Below are positions 59,111-64,000 of a DNA stretch of 64,000 bases, piece after piece. The position numbers and the translations under genes are program-made. Position 1 is the first letter of the stretch, and every line of letters starts with the position of its first letter. The notes under the pieces are model-generated. The model did not search any database. It saw only the letters and a program-made list of their open reading frames with translations, and was not told the DNA's origin. The DNA comes from Streptomyces sp. V2I9 (GTDB taxonomy: Bacteria; Actinomycetota; Actinomycetes; Streptomycetales; Streptomycetaceae), in contig NZ_JAUSZJ010000002.1 in the NCBI RefSeq assembly GCF_030817475.1, positions 2,223,501 to 2,287,500 of the forward strand, written 5' to 3'.

Positions 59111-59878
59111 TCAGGCAAACTGGTCGAACGCCATCTTGGCCACCATTCCGGTGACCACGAGGACCAGGACGATCCGAACGAATCCGGATCCCCTTTTCAT
59201 TGCGGTACGCGACCCGATCATGGCACCGGTGATGTTTCCCACGGCCATGCCCAGGCCGAGGGCCCACAGGACGTTGCCCTGCCAGGCGAATACGGCCAGA
59301 GCCCCCAGGTTGGAGGAGGCGTTGATGACCTTCGCCATGGCCGCGCTCTCCAGGAACTGGGTCGCAAGGAGCGTGGTGAAGGAAATGATGAGGAAGGTTC
59401 CTACGCCTGGCCCGAACACCCCGTCGTAGAAACCGATGCCGACCCCCGCGATAAGGATCGCGGCAGTACGGCGGCGCGGGGTGACGACGATGTTCCGCTG
59501 CTGGACACCGAAACTGGGCTTGAAGGCCACGAAGAGCGCCACGGAGATGAGCAGGCCCATGATGACGGGCCGGAAATAGCTCGTGGGGACGCTCGACGCG
59601 GACAGCGCGCCGAGCGCGCCGAAGGGAACCGCGAGGCCGGCGGCCGGCAGCAGGACCGAGCGGTCCAGCTTGGTGCGCCGCTGGTACATGTACGCGGCGG
59701 TCGCGGTGCCCATGACCGCCGCGATCTTGTTCGTGCCCAGGGCCACCGCGGGCGAATACTGGGGGAAGGACAACAGGAGTACCGGGATGAGCAGTACCCC
59801 GCCACCGCCGACTACAGCATCCACCCAGCCCGCCGCCGTCGCGGCGACGAGCAGGCCGAGCACCTCGTACAGTTCCAC
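59111..59878 (-). CDS. TauE/SafE-family sulfite/organic-anion exporter
   Basis: 255 residues from GTG 59878 (GAGGAAGA just before it). About eight helices and the paired half-repeats of TauE/SafE proteins: TAAGWVDAVVGGGGVLLIPVLL and GFYDGVFGPGVGTFLIISF. These proteins move sulfite, sulfoacetate or other small organic acids. It lies 47 bp before the FMN oxidase and 60 bp after the amino-acid oxygenase, and may export the pathway product. Confidence 0.88.
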   Translation of the reverse strand: MELYEVLGLLVAATAAGWVDAVVGGGGVLLIPVLLLSFPQYSPAVALGTNKIAAVMGTATAAYMYQRRTKLDRSVLLPAAGLAVPFGALGALSASSVPTSYFRPVIMGLLISVALFVAFKPSFGVQQRNIVVTPRRRTAAILIAGVGIGFYDGVFGPGVGTFLIISFTTLLATQFLESAAMAKVINASSNLGALAVFAWQGNVLWALGLGMAVGNITGAMIGSRTAMKRGSGFVRIVLVLVVTGMVAKMAFDQFA

Positions 59879-59938
59879 TCTTCCTCATTCACATGACGTG
59901 GCCCCGGCTCCCGGGGCCGGGTTCTCGCCGCCGCCGGG

Positions 59939-60928
59939 TCAGACGACCCCGCGGATCTCCGTCATCGCGGGCAGCACACGCGGGTGCGCCATCATGCGCT
60001 GCGCCCACAGAGGAGCGCTGCGCAGCGAGTAGAAACGGCGCAGCCAGCGGTCCTGGCCGTCGTATCGGGGGGTGAAGGCCGTGCGGCCGTGCACCACGAC
60101 GTGGTTGTCGAGGACGACGAGGTCGCCCGGCGCGAGCACCAGGTCGCGGCAGACCCGTTCCAGGGCCGAGGACAGGGCGCGCAGCGCGGCCTGCGCCCGC
60201 GGGTCGTCGGCCTGCGTGTTGTGCGAGTTGAAGCGCATGAACGGGCGTTCCGCCGGGCCGAAGATCACCGGGTGGGGGCCGGCCGAGGGGCGGGGGCCCG
60301 GAATGTTCCGGGCGAAGGAGGTCGGGTACAGGCTGTGGAACTGCGGCTTCCGCAGCTCCGCCACCTCGCCCTCGGTCAGCAGGGGCAGCGCGTCGCGTAC
60401 GGAGGAGACGCGGGTCGCGGCGATCTGCTCGTGGTCCTGGCGCAGGCAGAGCAGGCCGAGATAGTCGGGTCGGAGCGGGTGATGCACGTTCTCCGTGTGG
60501 AAGTCGAACGCGACCGACCCGCTGTTCTCGATGCGGGTCTCCTCGCCGTGCACGGGATGCACGTCGTGGAAGAGGGCGCCCGCTTTCTCGTCCTGGTATC
60601 CGGTGAGCGAGCCGAGGAGGTCTGCGACCAGCATCAGGGTGCCGTTGGTCGGGTGGCCGTCGAGAATATGGGCTTCGTGCGCCTGCGGAGTCTTGGGCAA
60701 TTCACCGATCGGAACTCCGCGCAGCAGGCAGAATCCCTGGGATTCCACGTCCGCACCGAAGTCGAGGATGGTCTTGCGCATTCCTTCGGGGAGGTCCAGG
60801 AGGAGCCCCGAAAGAACGATGGGTATCGAGTCGGATAAATGCGCGGCAAGCGAGGACAACTCGCCCAGCTTTTCCGCCTCCGGCTCGCTCAATCGGTATG
60901 CGTTCAGAGCCTGGGTGGCCATTCTCAT
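59939..60928 (-). CDS. VioC/AsnO-like 2-oxoglutarate amino-acid hydroxylase with a TTA codon
   Basis: 329 residues from ATG 60928; ATG 60922 is an alternative. TauD/TfdA-clavaminate-synthase superfamily: FDFHTENVHHPLRPDYLGLLCLRQD with the metal pair His144-x-Glu146, VVLDNHVVVHGRTAF with the distal His, and PRYDGQDRWLRRFY with the 2-oxoglutarate Arg. This set matches arginine, asparagine and related amino-acid beta-hydroxylases of peptide-antibiotic pathways. Codon 31 is TTA (60836-60838). It heads the five-gene run, and a good promoter lies upstream. Substrate unknown. Confidence 0.87.
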   Translation of the reverse strand: MRMATQALNAYRLSEPEAEKLGELSSLAAHLSDSIPIVLSGLLLDLPEGMRKTILDFGADVESQGFCLLRGVPIGELPKTPQAHEAHILDGHPTNGTLMLVADLLGSLTGYQDEKAGALFHDVHPVHGEETRIENSGSVAFDFHTENVHHPLRPDYLGLLCLRQDHEQIAATRVSSVRDALPLLTEGEVAELRKPQFHSLYPTSFARNIPGPRPSAGPHPVIFGPAERPFMRFNSHNTQADDPRAQAALRALSSALERVCRDLVLAPGDLVVLDNHVVVHGRTAFTPRYDGQDRWLRRFYSLRSAPLWAQRMMAHPRVLPAMTEIRGVV

Positions 60929-60973
60929 GATTCTCACCGATTTCCGCGTGCAGGATTGGCCATTACGCCGGGA

Positions 60974-61003
60974 AACGTATCCTGGGCGGATTCTTTCCGT
61001 CAA
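60974..61003 (-). promoter_or_regulatory. Putative housekeeping-type promoter of the amino-acid oxygenase operon
   Basis: On the minus strand, TTGACG (60998-61003) and TACGTT (60974-60979) are separated by 18 bp. Transcription would start near 60967, about 40 bp before the start codon. Confidence 0.55.
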
Positions 61004-61662
61004 CAATCGCTTTCGGACAGTGACCTCCCGCGTTAACGGGTCGGGCATAAACGGCACAGCCGGCCTGTCAGACATGTCACCGCACATACCTCATATCAGC
61101 CCACCCGGTAAGGGGTGCAGACCCTGTCGACCCTTCCCGTTCACCGGCGTGAGCTGCCCCTATGTCCCCAGATGGCGGGCAGATGAACAGCATGAACAGC
61201 CGTTTCTAGCCCTGTCGGGACGGATATCCGGGCTTCCGAGGGGGCCTCACGGTGCCGGTTTCCCGCCATCCGGGCCGGGAGAAGCGGCTCTGGTGAAACG
61301 TGTGAAGGCGGTCACACGGCGCGCGGGACGAGCGGCGGACCGTACACAACGAGCCGCGGAAGCCGGGGCGTCGGCGGTAGGCGGACAAGCTGCCGACATC
61401 GGCGGTAGGCGTCAGCGGTGGAGGCCGGGGCGGGCGCTCTCCTCGACCGTCACCGTGGTCGCCGTCGCCCCTGTCCCCACCCGAGCCCTCGCTTGCGCCG
61501 TGGTGCGTACCGCCCGCCGGTCGCGTCGCCCCGAACGCTAGCCTCGGGAGGAGGAGCGGACCACGGGTGTCTCTGCGGTTCTGCGATGCCGGGCACCTTC
61601 GGCCCTACAGTCCCCCGGCTCCACGGGCGTACAAGCCCGGTCTGCTCGGTCTACGGAAAGCG
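61004..61662. other. Long intergenic region, no supported gene
   Basis: 660 bp. The left part is AT-rich for this genome and probably regulatory for the operon to its left. A rightward open frame (GTG about 61293 to 61541) reads as a basic Ala/Arg peptide with an AGAAGCGG upstream, but has no recognisable features and may be chance. Confidence 0.4.
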
Positions 61663-61977
61663 ATGGTGGCGGCGATGGCGAAGGTTCCGGCAGCGGTGGT
61701 GGCGGCGAGCGGGCTCATCGGGGGGTACGGGGTCGCCCGGTGGACCGGGAAGCGACCGCTCGGCGGCGTGGCCCTCGCGGCAGCCGGTTCCCTCGCCGCG
61801 TACGCGTGGAACCGCCAGGCCGGGCCCCGCGCCGCCGCCGGGCTGACCGCCACGTACATCGCGGCCTTCGCCGGATCGCACCCGCTCGCGAAGAGGACCG
61901 GCCCGTGGCCCGCCGTGTTCGCCGTGGCGAGCGGCATGGCCGCCGCTTCATGGGCCGTCACCCGCCGGACCGCCTGA
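61663..61977 (+). CDS. Small hydrophobic membrane protein
   Basis: 104 residues from ATG 61663 (GGAAAGCG upstream); ATG 61675 is an alternative. Three or four Ala/Gly-rich helices (VPAAVVAASGLIGGYGVARW; LGGVALAAAGSLAAYAW; AAGLTATYIAAFAGS; WPAVFAVASGMAAASWAV). No catalytic motif. It is familiar as an actinomycete hypothetical; its role is unknown. Confidence 0.7.
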   Translation: MVAAMAKVPAAVVAASGLIGGYGVARWTGKRPLGGVALAAAGSLAAYAWNRQAGPRAAAGLTATYIAAFAGSHPLAKRTGPWPAVFAVASGMAAASWAVTRRTA

Positions 61978-62021
61978 GGTAGTTCGGGAGGCGCCGACCC
62001 CTGGTACGCCGGGGAGGGCCG

Positions 62022-62225
62022 GTACGCCCAGCGGGCCCCGTAGCCCAGCGGGCCCCGTAGCCCAGCGGGCCCCGTAGCCCAGCGGGCCCCGTAGCCCAGC
62101 GGGCCCCGTAGCCCAGCGGGCCCCGTAGCCCAGCGGGCCCCGTAGGCCAGCGGGCCCCGTAGCCCGGCGGGTCCCGGAGACCAGCGGGTCCCGGAGACCA
62201 GCGGGCCCGGAGACCAGCCGGTCCC
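62022..62225. repeat. 17-bp minisatellite (unit GTAGCCCAGCGGGCCCC)
   Basis: Exact copies start at 62040, 62057, 62074, 62091, 62108 and 62125, with one-mismatch copies at 62142 and 62159 and a first variant at 62022. It then decays into GGAGACCAGCGGGTCCC-type units to 62225. The sequence is partly self-complementary (GGGCCC core). It lies between a membrane-protein gene and the convergent DUF445 gene. A GGCCCC hexamer run follows at 62371-62400. Confidence 0.93.
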
Positions 62226-62370
62226 GGAGGTTCGGGGCCGCAGGGCGGGGCCCGCAAGCCCACAGCCCGGGGCCCGGAGGTCAAGGACCCGCGAGCCGGG
62301 TCCTCAGGTCAGGGACCCGCGAGCCGGGGTCCCCGGGTCGGAGGCCCCGGCCATCCCACCACCTCCACCC

Positions 62371-62400
62371 CCACCCCCGGCCCCGGCCCCGGCCCCGGCC
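62371..62400. repeat. GGCCCC/CCGGCC hexamer run next to the DUF445 stop
   Basis: Four to five copies of CCCCGG directly before the stop codon of the minus-strand DUF445 gene. Confidence 0.8.
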
Positions 62401-62401
62401 C

Positions 62402-63979
62402 TCAGCCGCCCAGCGCGTGCGACACCGTGTAGATCGCCAGGCCTGCCAGCGCGCCGACCACCGTGCCGTTGATCCGGATGAACTGGAGGTCGCGGCCGAT
62501 GTGCGCCTCGATCTTCTTCGAGGTCTGGTCCGCGTCCCAGCTCGCGACCGTGTCGCTGATCAGCGAGGTGATCTCCGCGCGGTACGTCGTCACCACGTAC
62601 ACCGCCGCGTCCTCCAGCCAGCCGTCCAGCTTGCCCTGGAGCCGTTCGTCGTCCGCCAGCCGCGCGCCCAGCGACATCAGGGACGCGCGCGCCCGCAGCC
62701 GCAGCTCGCTGCGCTCGTCCTCCGCCGCCGACAGGATCATCGTGCGGACCGAGGACCAGACCGAGGCGATGACGTCCTGGACCTCCCGGCGGCCCAGGAT
62801 CTCCGACTTCAGCCGCTCCACCCGCTCCCGCGTGTCGGCGTCGTCCTGGAGGTCCGCCGCGAAGTCGGTCAGGAACGTGTCGATGGAGCCGCGCGCCGGG
62901 TGCTCCGGCATGTCCCGCATCTCCGTGACGAACCGGAGCAGTTCCTTGTAGACCCGCTCCCCCACCCGCTTGTCCACGAACCTCGGGGTCCAGCCGGGGG
63001 CCCCGCCCTGCACCGCGTTCATCACGGAGTCGCCGTGCTCCACCAGCCAGTCGTGCGCCCGTACACAGACGAGGTCGACGACCTTGCGGTGGCCGCCGTC
63101 CGCGACCACCTTCTCCAGCGTCTTCCCGAGCCCCGGCCCGACCTCGACCGCGTTCGCGCGCCGGGTGATGGCCTCGCCGACCACCGCCTGCACATCGGAG
63201 TCCCGAAGGACCGTCAGCGCGCCGCGCAGGGCCGTCGCCAGCTCGGCGGTGACCCGGTCGGCGTGCGCCGGCTCCGCGAGCCACACTCCGAGCCTCCGAC
63301 CGGCCCCCAACGCGTGAATTCGGTCACGAATGACGTCTCCGGAGAGAAAGTTCTCGCCAACGAAGGAACCGAGGGACTGTCCCAGCTGATCCTTCTTGGT
63401 GGGGATGATGGCCGTGTGCGGGATGGGCAGGCCGAGCGGACGCCGGAAGAGCGCCGTCACGGCGAACCAGTCCGCCAGCGCACCCACCATTCCCGCCTCG
63501 GCAGCCGCCGCGACGTAGCCCGGCCAGCCCCCCACACCTGAGTTCTTCGCCCAGGTGGCCAGGACGTAGACGATCGCGACGAACAGAAGGAGACCGGTGG
63601 CCGTGAGCTTCATGCGCCGCACGCCGCGCTGCTTCTCCTCGTCGGCGGAGGTGTACGCGAACGAGGCCAGCGGCCCCGCACCGCGCGGCGGCGACCCGGC
63701 TCCCTTCCGCTCGGGTCCGGAGTCCGTGGGCCCGCCCCCCGGACCCTCGGAGCCCCGCCCGTCGGAACCGGGTGCCGAACCGGGCGCCAACTCCGGCACG
63801 CGCGACGCCACCCGATCCGGTGAGCCCTCCGGAGACCGGCCCGGCGAACCCTCCGGCACATGCCCCGGCGCGCGCTCCGGCGGCTCCTGCGACTGCTCCG
63901 CGTTCCGCACCACGCCCTCGACCTCGCTCTCGGCCTCGTTGCCGTGCTCGCCCTGCCCGCCGGACCCGGTCCGTTCCAT
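62402..63979 (-). CDS. DUF445-family membrane protein
   Basis: 525 residues from ATG 63979 (GGTGGAGCGG upstream); GTG 63988 is an alternative. The N-terminal ~110 residues are disordered, with repeated EGSPGRSPEGSPDR. Then MKLTATGLLLFVAIVYVLATW and GWPGYVAAAAEAGMVGALADWFAVTALFRRPLGLPIPHTAIIPTKKDQLGQSLGSFVGENFL, the conserved DUF445 start. A long helical region follows, with a C-terminal helix (INGTVVGALAGLAIYTV) at the end. The family is linked to cell-envelope organisation in some bacteria, but the function is unproven. Confidence 0.88.
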   Translation of the reverse strand: MERTGSGGQGEHGNEAESEVEGVVRNAEQSQEPPERAPGHVPEGSPGRSPEGSPDRVASRVPELAPGSAPGSDGRGSEGPGGGPTDSGPERKGAGSPPRGAGPLASFAYTSADEEKQRGVRRMKLTATGLLLFVAIVYVLATWAKNSGVGGWPGYVAAAAEAGMVGALADWFAVTALFRRPLGLPIPHTAIIPTKKDQLGQSLGSFVGENFLSGDVIRDRIHALGAGRRLGVWLAEPAHADRVTAELATALRGALTVLRDSDVQAVVGEAITRRANAVEVGPGLGKTLEKVVADGGHRKVVDLVCVRAHDWLVEHGDSVMNAVQGGAPGWTPRFVDKRVGERVYKELLRFVTEMRDMPEHPARGSIDTFLTDFAADLQDDADTRERVERLKSEILGRREVQDVIASVWSSVRTMILSAAEDERSELRLRARASLMSLGARLADDERLQGKLDGWLEDAAVYVVTTYRAEITSLISDTVASWDADQTSKKIEAHIGRDLQFIRINGTVVGALAGLAIYTVSHALGG

Positions 63980-64000
63980 CCGCTCCACCCGTCCGCGTAC

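Noticed and set aside
61293..61541. Basic 82-codon frame in the gap before the small membrane protein
   Set aside because: Composition matches random GC-rich frames, there are no recognisable features, and it is not supported enough to call a gene.
62022..62225. Possible CRISPR array
   Set aside because: Units are 17 bp and directly abut without unique spacers, and no cas gene is near. The Cas4-like nuclease is 60 kb away and sits with a helicase, not Cas1/Cas2.

Overview
The window is chromosomal DNA from a Streptomyces or very close relative. Coding GC is very high with strong third-position bias, GTG and TTG starts are common, there are Tat-type lipoprotein signals and TTA-containing genes, and there is a run of recognisable Streptomyces morphogenesis genes: a cdgA-like c-di-GMP enzyme, a secreted lytic polysaccharide monooxygenase (LPMO), cslA, glxA and a GH6 lipoprotein. 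Gene order around the three tRNA-Lys genes and cslA-glxA resembles the S. coelicolor SCO28xx region from memory; this was not checked.

Layout. 0-7.5 kb: the 5' part of a histidine phosphatase, a PAP2 membrane protein, then a tightly coupled operon of a four-cysteine RecB/Cas4-type nuclease, an unrecognised 569-residue protein and an SF1 helicase. This resembles a Dna2 split into separate genes. A small unknown gene and a PrimPol-like gene that ends inside tRNA-Lys follow. 7.5-14.8 kb: secreted M6 protease, cdgA, a luciferase-like oxidoreductase, an Asp/Glu-racemase-like protein and a 2-hydroxyacid dehydrogenase. 15-19.6 kb: ectoine-type ABC importer (ehuBCDA), an IclR regulator and a probably leaderless small gene. 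19.7-31.6 kb: cell-envelope island with two more identical tRNA-Lys genes, LPMO, an SPFH protein coupled to a peptidoglycan hydrolase, cslA-glxA, GH6 glucanase, class F sortase and its membrane-anchored partner.

31.7-41 kb: NagD-like phosphatase, then a phosphonate locus on the minus strand: GntR regulator, FAD amine oxidase, phosphonatase-like HAD, ABC ATPase, two permeases, binding protein, and a Tat-exported phosphodiesterase. An identical 17-bp sequence lies upstream of both the oxidase and the phosphodiesterase, tying the latter to the same regulon. 41-49.8 kb: LAXTG surface protein, ROK regulator divergent from a Gfo/Idh/MocA oxidoreductase with a clear palindromic operator between them, UPF0303 protein, a frameshifted fumarylacetoacetate hydrolase (FAH) gene, a YidC paralogue, a DUF6412-like protein and a SEC-C protein.

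49.8-52.6 kb: a small accessory-looking island of lower GC with a lone Vsr endonuclease convergent with two tandem AlkB-like 2-oxoglutarate oxygenases that are divergent paralogues. 52.8-55 kb: EEP-family nuclease/phosphatase and an excalibur lipoprotein. 55-61 kb: a minus-strand run of a VioC/AsnO-like amino-acid oxygenase, a TauE/SafE transporter, an FMN alpha-hydroxyacid oxidase, a PLP aminotransferase and a BenE transporter. The oxygenase and the FMN oxidase each carry one TTA codon near the 5' end, so the run looks like a small bldA-dependent specialised-metabolism operon. The end holds a small membrane protein, a 17-bp minisatellite and a DUF445 protein.

The best candidates for undescribed biology are the split Dna2-like operon, the Vsr/AlkB-pair island and the TTA-bearing amino-acid oxygenase operon. 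Several intergenic regions also carry short-period tandem repeats.
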